Source of the DNA: Atriophallophorus winterbourni | Lineage: Eukaryota > Platyhelminthes > Trematoda > Plagiorchiida > Microphallidae | NCBI GenBank assembly: GCA_013407085.1 | Contig: JACCGJ010009910.1 | Span: 62,001 to 126,000, forward strand | Reading direction: 5' to 3' | DNA: 64,000 nt | Part shown: piece by piece, positions 49,172 through 59,976 of the stretch | How positions within the stretch are numbered: position 1 is the stretch's first letter | Layout: every line of letters begins with the position of its first letter | Program-made: the position numbers and the translations under genes | Notes under the pieces: generated by a model | The model's input: only the letters and a program-made list of their open reading frames with translations | Databases searched by the model: none | What the model was told of the DNA's origin: nothing

Positions 49172-49656
49172 TTAAACCATGCAGTTTTGTCTCACTTTCA
49201 CCAAATCTAGTGTGCTATTTCGATTTCGTTCATTTTCACAAATTTCACATATGACAACTCGCAGAAATGGTTTTACCGAGGATGGCAACAACAGCTGTGG
49301 GAATCGATCATCGGAAAATCGTTCTTCTCGGGACGACAATTCAATCCATATGTGTAGTTTCGTGGGAATGCACGTCAGTGACCGCAGCACAAGTACCCAA
49401 ATCAATGAACCGTCACCCGTTCGCGAAATCGGCGACAGTTGCTCGGACCGAAAATTGTAGGCGCGCACACACGTGCACAGGTAATCTTCTCGCTACATTG
49501 AAACAATGGCGCGAATCACAGTTGTTGCAACTTTTTTTCGGTTCGATGTTACATGCGATTGGGAAAACAGTTGGAAATTTCGTAAGCTCGAACAATACAA
49601 CCAAAAATAGCAGGATAGACATATGGGTATGGTACAACTTCTCAAATACTGATTAA
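49172..49656. other. GC-richer block open in several frames, possible exon
   Basis: Three overlapping frames of 93-129 codons stay open here: plus 49179-49460, plus 49267-49656 and minus 49468-49172. This is unusual for the surrounding AT-rich DNA. On the plus strand an acceptor-like CTCGCAG (about 49260) and a donor-like CACAG|GTAATC (about 49480) bracket a polar, serine/asparagine-rich frame. No domain is recognised and the strand is undecided. Confidence 0.3.
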
Positions 49657-52489
49657 AGCCAAATTTGATGTCAATTATACAATGGAATTTTCATATGTGA
49701 AGTAAGTCGTATTTTCGCATGTTCTTACAAATCTTGTCTAGACGCTACGATTACTCCAAGGGAGGGAAGCTACCTAAATGCAAAAAATATGGGGCTTTAC
49801 TTTTAGCAGCTGGTTATGTCTATCCTCAGCCTTGCTATGATTAAAAATCGCGATTGAATGTCGTGATTAGCGATCACAATCCGATCGATATGAATGATTT
49901 TGATGATTTTATTACCCCCGAGTAGCGTGAATATCAAAATCTGGTCTTCGAATACGTGTGAGATTGCGATAAAACAATATTGTTTTATCCGGAAGTTTAA
50001 TTGACGAACATAATCACACGTCTTACACTGGCTTCTCACTATTTGCACTTATCTGGTCCGCCAACATTGATAGTTTCTGTATAAGGTCAAACGGTTGAGA
50101 TTGACAGCCAATTTCTTCAATTAAATGAAAAAAACACTACAAATTGTACGGTTGTGGCTGAATAAATTATCCATGGTTTCCATTCGGTCTACCACATTAA
50201 TATTTGTCTTGGTATCTGAAGTTATTGAACGAGGTTGGCAAGGCCAATCTTGTTCACTAGTGACTGCAAACCGCAGAAATAATCGACCTTCGATGATCAG
50301 CCTTCAGTTGACTTTTTCTGATAATGACAAGTGGATCTGTTGAAACTTACTTCAATAATGTGTCAATCATATATTTCCTTGAAACAGTGCACTAAATGAT
50401 TAATATTCTGAAAGCAGGTGGTTGAAGTTGTTTGTTTTAAATGGTGATAGACAGACAATGAGAGATAAACATTCAGTGCCTATTCAAGCTAAGAAATAAA
50501 CTTGGCCCATGTTGAATGTGAAAACGGGGTTTTCGCGATTTCATTGAGATTTCTTCAGAGTTTGATGCCAAATGAATATTTGAAAAGCCAAATTATTTGG
50601 AAAAACTGAAATAGTTACAAGAGATTTTGTAAAAAAATACATTTTTCAGAATTATTCATTACATCACTAAAAATTTTTCCTTTATTCCTTACGTGATAAT
50701 TTGTTTCCGTTGGCCTCCTGTGGTCATTGTCACTCATGGATGTATAGCGCAAGTTCGATTTCCTTAATTCGACATGATTTAACAATTTATGGTGACAGAT
50801 GAACCAATCATCACATTTACCATGGCATATTTAATATGCATTCATGAAAAAATAAATGATTCATTATCATCTAATATCACATATAGTCGAGTTGAATACT
50901 CACTGTGAGGTAATACACAAGTGCATTTCAATCGTTATGCGACAAATGTGTCTAAATTTCGAATGTAAGCCTTAATGCCTTCAGAAATTTCGGATGCTTC
51001 TCGACTGCAGCCATTAAATTGGACTGAACCCTCCATACCGTAGTTGGATGACAACCAAATTAAAAAGCCTTCGAGAAGAAACTACAAGTTCAAGCATTAT
51101 ACACAGCCCCTTCCTGCTTAGCTATTCGAAAACCTCTGTTAAATATATGAAAACAGAATACAATGGCATACGTTGTTACCGTCAATTGTATTGGAGCACT
51201 CTCAGAAAAGAAGCTTGTTTTCATGAAAGATCTCCACTTGAGTAAGCCGAGATTCCGAACTTGTACCCACATCTGCAATAATTTGGTAAAAATGGCCGAT
51301 GTGATCGAGATTATTCGGTTGTTTTTGCTTCAGCATCCATCACCATTTTCCTTTAATAGCGAGAAGAATTTGGCATCTCTCAGTCCTTGCGGGGCAGACT
51401 CTTCCTGTCAACGCTTGAGGAGAATTCTATGCACTGGCCGTATTAAAGGCCGTTCCACAATGTTTGATGAGTCGTGGTGAGTTTTCGTCATGGCCAGGAG
51501 TCTTTCCTTTATCTAAGGTGTCGATCAATCGATTGAACTCACCGAGATTAAAATGAGTATATAGATCTTCAGTAGCCGTTCAACACGTATTAAAACCGCG
51601 CTGTTCGTAGAGTGCATAAAGTACTCGATCTGTCTTTCTATCTGCTACGTTTTATTGACAATCGGTTCACAAAATAATGATTGGTGTGTGCTAGTTTAGG
51701 CTGATTTGGATCAACAGCTTGATTAAGAGACGTACTACTGATATAATGGCAGCGCAGCAAACACAGAACACCCGAAATTCAATCGCTGAGCTACAAATAA
51801 TTGCTCAAATATCAGCCAATAGCTCTCGTGAAGCCATCTTACGCAAAACGAAATTTACTAATGTCCTCAGCATTTTGGATACCGAGGCTGATTTCGGTCC
51901 ATTCCTTATTTGCACATCGCTTGCAGTGTCATGATATTTATCTCAAGCTGTTTTACGAAGGCATAAGTTTTTAACTGTTGGTGCTGATCATTAATGCGCA
52001 AGCGTTTTATGGTACTTTGAAAAGAGACCGCAAATAGATAGCAGTATGCTACTATGCTATTTCCGTTTCAATAACATTAACCTCAGTCCATTTGCATGCC
52101 CTACATTTAAATGTTCAGGCGGTATTTCAAGCAGGCGTGTTTTATCGATTAGATCAATTTGAATAATCAGAGTCAGGAAGTCAGACCACTTGCGTATTCA
52201 GATGAAGCAAGCGCATAAACGCTGGAGCTTTATGCTGTGTTTATCGAATTTGGATTTGGGCAAGAAGCATCCAGGGAAATTTGTCGTCAACAAGAAACAG
52301 TTACTTCACGTTTCCGAATTCGGTGACACCGATTTTCCTTACATTGATGAATGGTGCGCAGAAATTCCGTATAGGATATATCGTTTATCAAGTGAGTTTA
52401 ACGAGTATCCAGCATATGTTTCATTAACTGCTCCGATAATAATAATTCAACATCTTGATCAGGGGTATCCTATCTTCGTATTTCACTTG
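49657..52489. other. AT-rich DNA, no assigned feature
   Basis: Short unassigned frames only (for example 51163-51480 plus, 52190-52525 plus). The 111-codon frame at 52190 runs into a CR1 3' UTR and is unrecognised. Confidence 0.35.
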
Positions 52490-52622
52490 AACACCAGTTT
52501 CATCGACAAGAACTCTCCATATTGACAAAACATTTTTGTTGTTTCTATGCGTTCTCTATATTTTTTTTACTGTAAAGTATTTGCTTTCTGGACCATTAAT
52601 ACTCTGAATTATTTTGAATTAA
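52490..52622 (+). mobile_element. CR1-like 3' UTR fragment
   Basis: CATTTTTGTTGTTTCTATGC, ACTGTAAAGTATTTGCTT and GGACCATTAAT followed by CTGAATTATTTTGAATTA match the reverse complement of 19175-19270. It is the terminal part of the same subfamily as the nested insertions. Confidence 0.75.
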
Positions 52623-53235
52623 TACATCGATAACACGGAACAGAAAATAAGGTGAATAACATTTTATATATTTCTCAACAAAATGTATGACTACCGCAGT
52701 GCTTCTCATTCTGAGAATTTCGTCTTTTTTAATGTTATACGGTGAAATAGTCGTTGAAGCCTATCCATCTACGCTTTGTTTTTAATTCAACAATTAAGAA
52801 AATAGAACAAAGATGGAGTGAATGTTCGCTTTTTGTAACAAGACAAAACATATGGCAAAGTCATTGGTGAATTCGCCCCACACAACACCAATTTTTAAAG
52901 ATTTCCTGATCGGTTTAGTCGGTTATGTTTGCAGCCTCGTGGGCGGTTTTGGAAGACATGTTGATCTTGTGGTATGTGTCATGTTTCACACTTTGTATGA
53001 ATGGCGGGTAAATTCGGCAATCCAACAATGTTCAGCAAAATATCCACCAGGATTCCTGGGCTAATAGTTGCTTAAGTTTGAGTTTCGACAAGTGCTGGAG
53101 GTATTTTATTTCGATGGTCATCCTAGATGTCAGCTGAAAGGTGACGTCATACAGTACGGATCATTGATGAGTTTTTATTTATAACCCAAACCGTGGGCTC
53201 TTGTTCGGGCGATAGTTACGCCCCAGATCTGAGGT

Positions 53236-53520
53236 TCAACTGGTAACGTAAACCGAGGTTAAACCGGTACATTTTAAAGAATGATCTTCGACACATTGTT
53301 TTACGTAGAATCGATTGAAGTTGTCCATAAGGCGCTCAGTTTGCATATTGAATTGATGGTGATACGGCAATGACCGTATGTGTTCTATATTGTGGACACG
53401 GCAGAAATTCCGTACAATGCTGTTGAAACTGGACACCATTCTCCAAAGCAATCGTTCTTAAGGTACCGTGTTGGTGGAAAGTTCGTTTTAGTGCTTTGCT
53501 TGTTGCCGCACTGAGAGATA
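53236..53520 (-). mobile_element. Ty3/Gypsy-like retrotransposon, integrase fragment
   Basis: The minus strand (53451-53236) shows the end of an integrase catalytic core: FCRVHNIEHIRSLPYHHQ and an (N)xQTERLMDNF segment around the third catalytic position. The residues that normally read NGQ/AER are altered. Together with 55320-56820 it is the broken pol of one element, in the order gag, protease, RT, then integrase on the minus strand. RNase H and the first half of the integrase are not visible. Confidence 0.75.
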
Positions 53521-53551
53521 TAGTTATTAGAATTATTTAAGACAATGTTGA

Positions 53552-54470
53552 ATGAGCTTTAACCATGACGAGATATATCGTGACATCAGAAAGTACTGCC
53601 CCGGTTACTCAAGAGCAGAGTCTATAAAGAGAAAGTTCAGGCTGTGTTACTGCATGGGTTCGAAACTTGGACCTTACGTACAGAACACATTCAGCGTTCC
53701 CAAGTATTTGACAACCGATGTCTCCGCAACATTCTAGGAGTTAGCTGTTACAAGCGCACACGCACCGATGCTCTCCTAAATAAGTTGTTGGGATCTAATT
53801 TTGATATAGATAAGCAGATCAATCTACATAGGTTACGCTGTTTGGGCCACGTTTTACGGATGCCGGTCCTCCGACTTCCGAAACGGATTCTTTTTGCGAC
53901 GCCACATCCCGATTGGCATAAATCTCGTGGTGGCCAACTCGTCACATGGCATAGACAGTTAAAATCACATACTAGTAACCTTTTCAAAGTCGGCGCAGCA
54001 TGTCTTCCAGGCTGGTGTCCCATCGATCAGATATCGCAATGGCTAGTTACGCTTCAGGATATGTCCCGAAACCGTGTTCAATGGCGGTCTTGGAGTGTTT
54101 GCTTAACCTTGTATGTTATCAAGCGGAGTGACGAGAAAAGCTTGTTATGATGCATGACAGTGAAAGCCGCAAGGAAGCTGTCATGCTGATGTCGCTCTAC
54201 CCGTTCACGAAATTTGTTTGAATGCATGTTCCATTCGAGGTGTAGGCACCTCATCCCAGTTTGTTTGTTCTTACTCTTCTACAGAATCCGTAGCTATTTA
54301 ATTCCCACCCTCCCCCATCTTTTAGGATTGTACCTTTTCATAGTTGTGTGGCAGTTAGGCAACCGGTGTAATGTTGTCTGTGATAATGATGATGGTGGAT
54401 ATCATGGGGAAGATGACCACTTGTTAACAACCCGAGCAGCTACGAACCCGTCAAAACAATAATGTATCTT
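53552..54470 (+). mobile_element. RTE-like LINE (family B), 3' half
   Basis: The plus-strand frame 53644-54150 carries the post-RT region: LLHGFETWTLRTEHIQR, VFDNRCLRNILGVS, LHRLRCLGHVLRMPVLRLPKR, and the HKSRGGQ...W end with NRVQWRSW. It is 5'-truncated near 53552 and sits between the integrase and RT parts of the Gypsy remnant. The 3' UTR (54150-54470) is shared with 57060-57510. The 168-codon open frame suggests a moderately recent copy. Confidence 0.82.
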
Positions 54471-55310
54471 AATAAATTACATTCATTTGATTCCTCAGTG
54501 TCAAAAATGGAGGTGACTGATGACTGAGAGATAACGACAAAATGGAATTACGGTTTTGAAAGATGTTCACTCCATCAGAGACATTTCGAACTTTGAGGAA
54601 AAGGAAACATTTCCATTGATAGACTAATACTTGTTTTGCCCCTATATGCCTCATGTCTCTTCACTCCATGACAATCAAAAGCTTTTGAAATCATTACTGT
54701 TGAGAAATAATCTACGGATCCTTCTGCTCCACCTCCGAAACGTATCCGATTTCCTATTCATTAAGAATGCAACTAAGAAAATCGTACTCAAATGCTCGTT
54801 TGCGTTCGCCGTGAATAGGTTACAAATGTTAAATCTTCCATAACTGCTTCAAAGTTTTTCAGCGGAAACGGAAGTGAGACGTATTGCTACGGCCTTATGT
54901 GTGCAAAAAGCATGATAATTCTAGTGAGAGGTGTGTGTAAGATGGCCAAATACACGAATACAGTAATTTGGATAATGCAACTAAACTTGGAACTTGGGCA
55001 AAAGTGCTGTTTGTTATGACGGATGTATCGTCGATGTTGCAGCAGAGACAATCGTTGCGTATAAATAATCTACGCCCAACAGTCAGGAAAACAGAACAAG
55101 GCCGGAATGGAACGTTGATCAGGAGTCCAAGGTCGAAGCGCCCAGTGTGTGCGTTTGACCGTTGACATGATTTGTATTTATGTGGCAACAAAAGAGTGAG
55201 CGTATGATCGTGCACCATAATCGTGGGAAAGTGCATAGTGGGAACGATGGTAGTTGGTTGTCATGGGCGAGTCGGACAATTTGAATTTAGTGAAGATGGG
55301 GTTATGTGGA
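54471..55310. other. Unassigned, contains a hammerhead-repeat remnant
   Basis: Around 54890-54960, TGTGCAAAAAGCATGATAATTCTAGTGAG and GTGTGTGTAAGATGG resemble the flank of the dispersed hammerhead-like repeat, with the core destroyed. Overlapping frames at 54895-55236 are unassigned. An LTR of the Gypsy remnant could lie here but no terminal repeat was found. Confidence 0.35.
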
Positions 55311-55319
55311 GGGTGCCCT

Positions 55320-56048
55320 CCTAACACCTCCCCGATTGAGCTGCGTTGTGGTAAGACCTCCGTTTTGGATCCACTTGCATGTCGGTTACTGGGATACGTC
55401 TTGATCGTCGACCATAACGATAAATGATAAATCCGAGATATCGTATAGACTCCATGAAAATTTCACATTTTTCGGCCCGTAAACGGAAGCCATCTTCATT
55501 TACGTGCTTGAGAAATTCCTCTATACGATCACGTTGTTCATCCACATTTGATTCGACTATGATTATATCCTAGAGGTAAGCAGCAGCATAGGGTAAAGCT
55601 CGGAGCATCGTATCCATGATCTGTTGGAACATAGCATGTCCAGTCTTGACACCAAACGGTAAGCGTTGATACTGGAAGAGCCCGCGGTGAGTGTTGATGT
55701 TTAATAGTTCCCATAATTCTTCCGCGACCTCAATCTGGAGGTGAGCTTCCGATATTTAGTTTTGCAAAACACTGACAATCGTTCAATCTGGCGTAGAGAT
55801 CTTCAAGGAGAGGTAGTGGGTATTGTTGATCTGCCAAGGATGCTTTGAGACTAGTCGAATAATCCGCACAGACTCAGACTGCCATTCGGTTTGTTGACAA
55901 TCACAATTGTTGCTGCACATGCTGAGTAGTTGACGAGCCTGATTACTACAGCGGCTTGCAATCTGTCAGGTTCTTTATCGACGCTTTCCAAAAGAGCGTA
56001 GGGTACGGGGCGTCTGGGGCGAAATTTTGGGTTTTCATTTGGTATCAA
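55320..56048 (-). mobile_element. Ty3/Gypsy-like retrotransposon, reverse transcriptase fragment
   Basis: On the minus strand, 56048-55851 holds the RT start (PKFRPRRPVPYALLESV, VIVNKPNGSLSLC). A frameshifted palm region follows. The active-site box is interrupted by a stop codon at 55572-55570 (Y-L-stop-D). Downstream, 55545-55321 reads the connecting segment (GFRLRAEKCEIFMESIRYLGFII). The family assignment is secure from these blocks. The element cannot be active. Confidence 0.82.
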
Positions 56049-56190
56049 AGTCAGCTTTGCTGAAGTTTTCCGAAAATATCCAGGGCCATCTTGGAAGACT
56101 TTCGGAAATTGAATTGAATCTGATTTATCCAGTCATCTGTCGATTGTTTCACAGCATTGCATACACTGTTCAGTGGGAAATCAAGCAACT

Positions 56191-56820
56191 TCAAATTTTC
56201 AAGCCAATCCAGACCAAGGAGATTGAAGTTGGGATGTTTTGACACGTAACAAACACCTTGAAGTTGTCTTTAAAGGCAATGCAGCAGGTTATCTGGCCCA
56301 AGAGAGTTAACCTTTCTCCAAATTCGCTGCGTGCAACATGACTGGTAGGATTAATGTTTGGTTTGCCAACCGATCGCCAAGTGTCTTCTGATATTATAGT
56401 GATATTGGAGGCAGTATCAGCTTGAAAACGATGGGCGTGCATTTTAGTGTCACAGTAAGATACTTCGGTCGATTTCTCACATCTACATGGAAATTAGCAA
56501 AGACAGGATAGGACTGATAATGATCGAACATAGGTTTCTTACTTAAATAGTCTGTCCGGCAGTAATTTTCTTTATGCCCCTTTCTGTTGCACCTCTGGCA
56601 CAAGTATTTCTTGAATGGGCAATATAGCACAAAATGCCATTCACCACATTGACAACACTTAGATAGGGGCTGGCGTCTTGATAGCTTCGTTGATCAATCT
56701 GACGGCTACATTGGTGCTTGACGGCTAACACCGGCTCGTTTTCGCAGGGTTTTTGTCCGACCAACGCAGTATCACGCTTCAAATTTATCCATCTCTGGCA
56801 TTCCGTTGTGATTGACATCT
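56191..56820 (-). mobile_element. Ty3/Gypsy-like retrotransposon, gag zinc knuckle and protease
   Basis: Minus-strand frames 56818-56394 include a CCHC zinc knuckle, CQRCNRKGHKENYC (C-x2-C-x4-H-x4-C, about 56600-56555). A retropepsin segment follows at 56442-56191, in which the active-site triad region reads DTASN with an ITIIS follow-up. This precedes the RT fragment in the order expected for Gypsy. The left half of gag and the LTRs are not recognised. Confidence 0.78.
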
Positions 56821-57059
56821 TGATCTAGTCTCAACAGTATTCTCGTGCAATTATTAGTATCAGAAAAGTTAACAGAAAAGCAACATAGCCGTCGCATTAA
56901 TCAAGTGACGAAGAATAACAGATGCTGTCAATAGTGATACTGACACAATTTTTTGATATCACTAGATTTAGACTACTAGTGAGTAGCTAATACAATAAAA
57001 CGTTTTTCTTCGGATTTACTAGATCCTGATTATAAACATCAGAGATACCCCACATAAGC
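56821..57059. other. No feature recognised
   Basis: This could contain the rest of the Gypsy 5' end, but no LTR or primer-binding site is evident. Confidence 0.3.
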
Positions 57060-57510
57060 TGTCTTGACGATGTGGCTCTACTCTAAACTTGATTGAATGC
57101 GTGTTCCGTTCGATGGGCAGGCCCCTGTTCCACTTTGTTTGTGCTTACTCTTCTACAGAACGCGTAATTATTTAAGCACAACCCTTTAACATCTAGGGTA
57201 TACTTTTACTCATGATTCAAGATTCAAGATTTTATGGTTGAAAAAGCAATTACTTTACAATAACCATGCAGTTGAACTATAGGTACAAGTGTATATGTGT
57301 GTGGAAAAATTTCAAAATCAAAATAATTCGGGTAACGATAGACTATAAATAGTTCGGGGCATAATTTGGATTGGCTCTCAGGAAATCGTCAAGTTTTAAT
57401 TTAAATATAGAAAAAGTGTTTGAGCTTACCAAATTGGCTGGCAGGGAATTCCAAGCGAAACAAATACGCAGTTAAGCATTCGGTGTAATGCTGTCTACGA
57501 TGTAAATAAA
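57060..57510 (+). mobile_element. RTE family B 3' UTR interrupted by a CR1-like fragment
   Basis: 57062-57212 matches 54186-54345 (GATGTGGCTCTAC, TGAATGCGTGTTCCGTTCGA, CTTACTCTTCTACAGAA). The match resumes at about 57475 with CAGTTAAGCATTCGGTGTAATG, equivalent to 54350-54375. Between them lies a minus-strand CR1 3' fragment (57213-57474) with the TTCAAGATTCAAGATT terminus and an RIxFAWNSLPANL coding end. About 10 bp of the UTR is missing at the junction, and no clear target duplication was found. Confidence 0.75.
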
Positions 57511-57765
57511 GCAAACCATAGGTAGGTGTTAAAAATGTGTTTATGGAAGATATATGCAAAACGTCCACAACCAAACCTTCATAATTTCACTTATTTCTTA
57601 TGTAAAAACGCGAATAACTCAAGCTGCTATAAGTGGCTGAGAAAAAGGACAATCACGTTTAAATTCGAGGGGAAGATTACGTACCTGACAATAATAACCG
57701 AGAGGAACTAATCCAGCTTAAGCATCCGCGAAGGCAATTATGATCTATCAATGTTGAACCATCTA

Positions 57766-58365
57766 TTTGTTGTTGTTGGCCTCCTTCGGCTGATGTCGAC
57801 AATGAATGTACATTATAAGCGCATGAGGTTTTCTGCTCCAGTTTATCGAATGACTAAACAGTCCGATTAGGGAGGAACAATCTCTTCCACAGCACTCGGA
57901 AAAACGATGTCAATTGCACACAAGCGGCGTGATCATCGATTGGTAGCCGAGAGCTTTCATCTCTTTTGCAAACGTATTTGTACCGCAAGTGCGGTTTACC
58001 CAATGGTTAACTTCCTTATTTCAACTGATCATAGAGTAAATAGCTTTGAAATACAACCATTTTCCATTCTGTATACATGACCCAGTCAGCAAAGGCGGCG
58101 CCTTAGTATGATGAGCATGCCTTAGAAAGTACTTCAGCATTCGCTGATTTGTCCATCTACGATATCTTCAAGATAAGGTGGATACTTCTTAAACGAAGAG
58201 CATTCAGCTTCCGCTCCTGGCTTGTGTGGATGGTCCAGGTTGTACTGGCATACAATAAAGCATGCCTTCTGTATACCATCATTTTCGTCTTCACAGACAC
58301 GAGAGTTTAATCCGGACGAAACGGTCGCTGCTCCGCCAATCGCTACTCAATACTGGCAATTTGTC
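57766..58365 (-). mobile_element. LINE family A, 3' part, minus strand
   Basis: This is the family A 3' UTR with a (CAA)n tail at 57766-57778, then, on the minus strand, the C-terminal coding region (HVYRMENG near 58070; WTIHTSQERKLNAL near 58215; the TLVSVKTKMMVYR-like segment near 58280-58310; the RIGGAATVSSG-like segment near 58330). It is heavily frameshifted. Confidence 0.75.
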
Positions 58366-58835
58366 AACCACGAATTACTAGTTTGAATTTCATCTTGATG
58401 TTGACGCATCAATTCCAGCTTAGAATGTGAAATATTTGTATTCTGTTAACAAATTGTAGCACGAGATTTTGCATTGCAGACCCAGCCTTCCATGCATCAT
58501 TCGATCATTTGAGTGCGATCGTGGACGATGAAAGACAGGGTGTTTGTGGTCACACTCCACGAATGTGCGGATGCTTGACGTGGAATATGCGGTAATATGC
58601 CTTTTAAAACTGTTTTAATATTATTTGAACAAATATATAGAATAATATTCAATGCAACGTTTTTTTAATCACGCAGTACCCAAAAGCCCACGGCAACAAA
58701 TTAGTGGGTTTTGAACTCTGCTGTCGCACTTGAAGCATTGATATCATTTTCCTCAGCATTATAAACGTAAGAATCTACATATAGTCAAAAGAGATCAAGA
58801 ATAAGCCAGAGTGAACCTTAAGTTAGAAATTAAAA
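58366..58835. other. AT-rich DNA, nothing recognised
   Basis: No feature supported. Confidence 0.3.
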
Positions 58836-58849
58836 TAGTAAATAAGTTC
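58836..58849 (+). repeat. Left 14-bp target-site duplication of the Penelope-like inverted unit
   Basis: TAGTAAATAAGTTC occurs here and again, identically, at 59963-59976, exactly at the outer edges of the two inverted arms. Confidence 0.85.
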
Positions 58850-59410
58850 GCAATCGATTGGAATGTGTTTGGGACCGATCGTGTATTCATAATGCAAGGA
58901 AATTTGAATGCAATCGGTTAGAGTAGTTTTTGGGTAACGTTTCACTTCTGACACAGAAGCTTCGTCAGACCAAGGGTGATAGGCAGGGTATGGAACATGA
59001 TTAAGTAGTAGTCAACCCACCACTTATTTGACCTTACCGCTAAACAGCCCATAGTACGCCTACAGTGTGTCACGTCAATCTAATACAAGTGAACACCGTC
59101 AAGGTCAGTTGACACACCGGCAAACACGCGTAAAAGTACATAACTAACGGGGCTAAGGCTATTTTTTAAGAAAAATAAAAATCTAATTAACTAGTAGGTG
59201 AATAATAACTATTTACATTCGCATCAGGACCAAGCGCCAGATTTTGGAGATTTCTGTCCCGTCCACATTATCGACCACCTCCGCATGTAGGCGTTCGCTC
59301 TAGGGCTCAATATTTCCACATTGTCTAGATCGACGCTGTGGCCCGTATCTAAAACGTGCTCCGCCAAGGCGGAATCACGAATAAGGGATTGATATTCCTT
59401 CGCATCCCGG
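58850..59410 (-). mobile_element. Penelope-like element, left arm: GIY-YIG C-terminus, 3' UTR and hammerhead
   Basis: Read on the minus strand from 59410, the frame gives SALAEHVLDTGHSVDLDNVEIL (the R/EH...SALAxH...GH...D region of GIY-YIG endonucleases in Penelope-like elements). After a frameshift it gives the C-terminus VDGTEISKIWRLVLMRM and stop (about 59223-59219). The 3' UTR carries CTAACGGGG...AAAGTACATAACTAACG. Then comes a hammerhead-like motif (58976-58928) and the terminus ...CACATTCCAATCGATTGC at 58850. RT is absent, so the arm is 5'-truncated. Confidence 0.82.
58928..58976 (-). ncRNA. Hammerhead-like motif in the left Penelope arm
   Basis: On the minus strand: TTGGT, core CTGACGA (58968-58962), stem II CTTCTG-TGT-CAGAAG (six perfect pairs), GAAAC, GTT, ACCCAA. 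Core positions fit CUGANGA...GAAA with a UU cleavage site. Stem III would be the palindrome ACGU, which has no room for a loop in a monomer. Stem I pairs UGGU/ACC.. with a one-base offset. Confidence 0.6.
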
Positions 59411-59419
59411 GGATTATTC

Positions 59420-59962
59420 GTGCGTCGATTTAGACAATGTGGCAATATTGAGACGCCGCATTAAACCGTATAGCGAACGCCTACATGCGAAGGCGGTCGA
59501 AATTGCCAAGGCGGTCAATAAGGTGGATGGGGCAGAAATCTCCACAATCTGGCGCTCGGCACTGATGCGAAAGTAAATAAATTTTATTCACCTTATACCT
59601 ACTAATTAATTAGATTTTCGTTTTTCTTCAAAAATAGCCTTAGCCCCGTTAGTTATGTACTTTTACGTATGTGGGCAGCTGTGTCAACTGACCTTGACCG
59701 TGTTCACTTGTATCAGATTGTTTTGGATAAACACTGTGAGGAAAATGGACCACTGATGCTGGTCATTCCCACGAGACGTGACACGCTATACGCGTACCAT
59801 AGGCTGTTTCGCGGTAAGGTCAAATAAGTGGTGGTGGGTTGACTACTACTTAATCAAGTTCCCTGTCCTGACTATCACCCTTGGTCTGACGAAGCTTCTG
59901 TGTCTGAAGTGAAACGTTACCAAAAAACTACTCCAACCGATTGTATTCAAATTTCCTTGCAT
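59420..59962 (+). mobile_element. Penelope-like element, right arm: C-terminus, 3' UTR and hammerhead
   Basis: This is the inverted counterpart of the left arm. It starts at GTCGATTTAGACAATGTGG and gives the C-terminal frame ERLHAKAVEIAKAVNKVDG then AEISTIWRSALMRK with stop near 59575. The 3' UTR mirrors the left arm, with the hammerhead-like motif at 59881-59923. It ends at TTTCCTTGCAT (59962), about 44 bp short of the terminus seen in the left arm. In the C-terminal region it has a few residues that the left arm lacks. Confidence 0.82.
59881..59923 (+). ncRNA. Hammerhead-like motif in the right Penelope arm
   Basis: Stem I is UUGGU (59881-59885) with ACCAA (59919-59923), five perfect pairs. 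Core CTGACGA is at 59886-59892. The stem II region 59893-59910 forms CUUC/GAAG plus flanking pairs. GAAA is at 59911-59914. CGTT (59915-59918) contributes the palindrome ACGU and the UU cleavage site after 59918. All invariant core bases are present. A stem III needs a partner molecule or a second copy. Confidence 0.65.
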
Positions 59963-59976
59963 TAGTAAATAAGTTC
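59963..59976 (+). repeat. Right 14-bp target-site duplication of the Penelope-like inverted unit
   Basis: TAGTAAATAAGTTC is identical to 58836-58849 and defines the unit 58850-59962 as one insertion. Confidence 0.85.

Noticed and set aside
54895..55236. Minus-strand frame of 113 codons as a Gypsy RNase H
   Set aside because: No RNase H catalytic or structural motif could be recognised in any minus-strand frame there.
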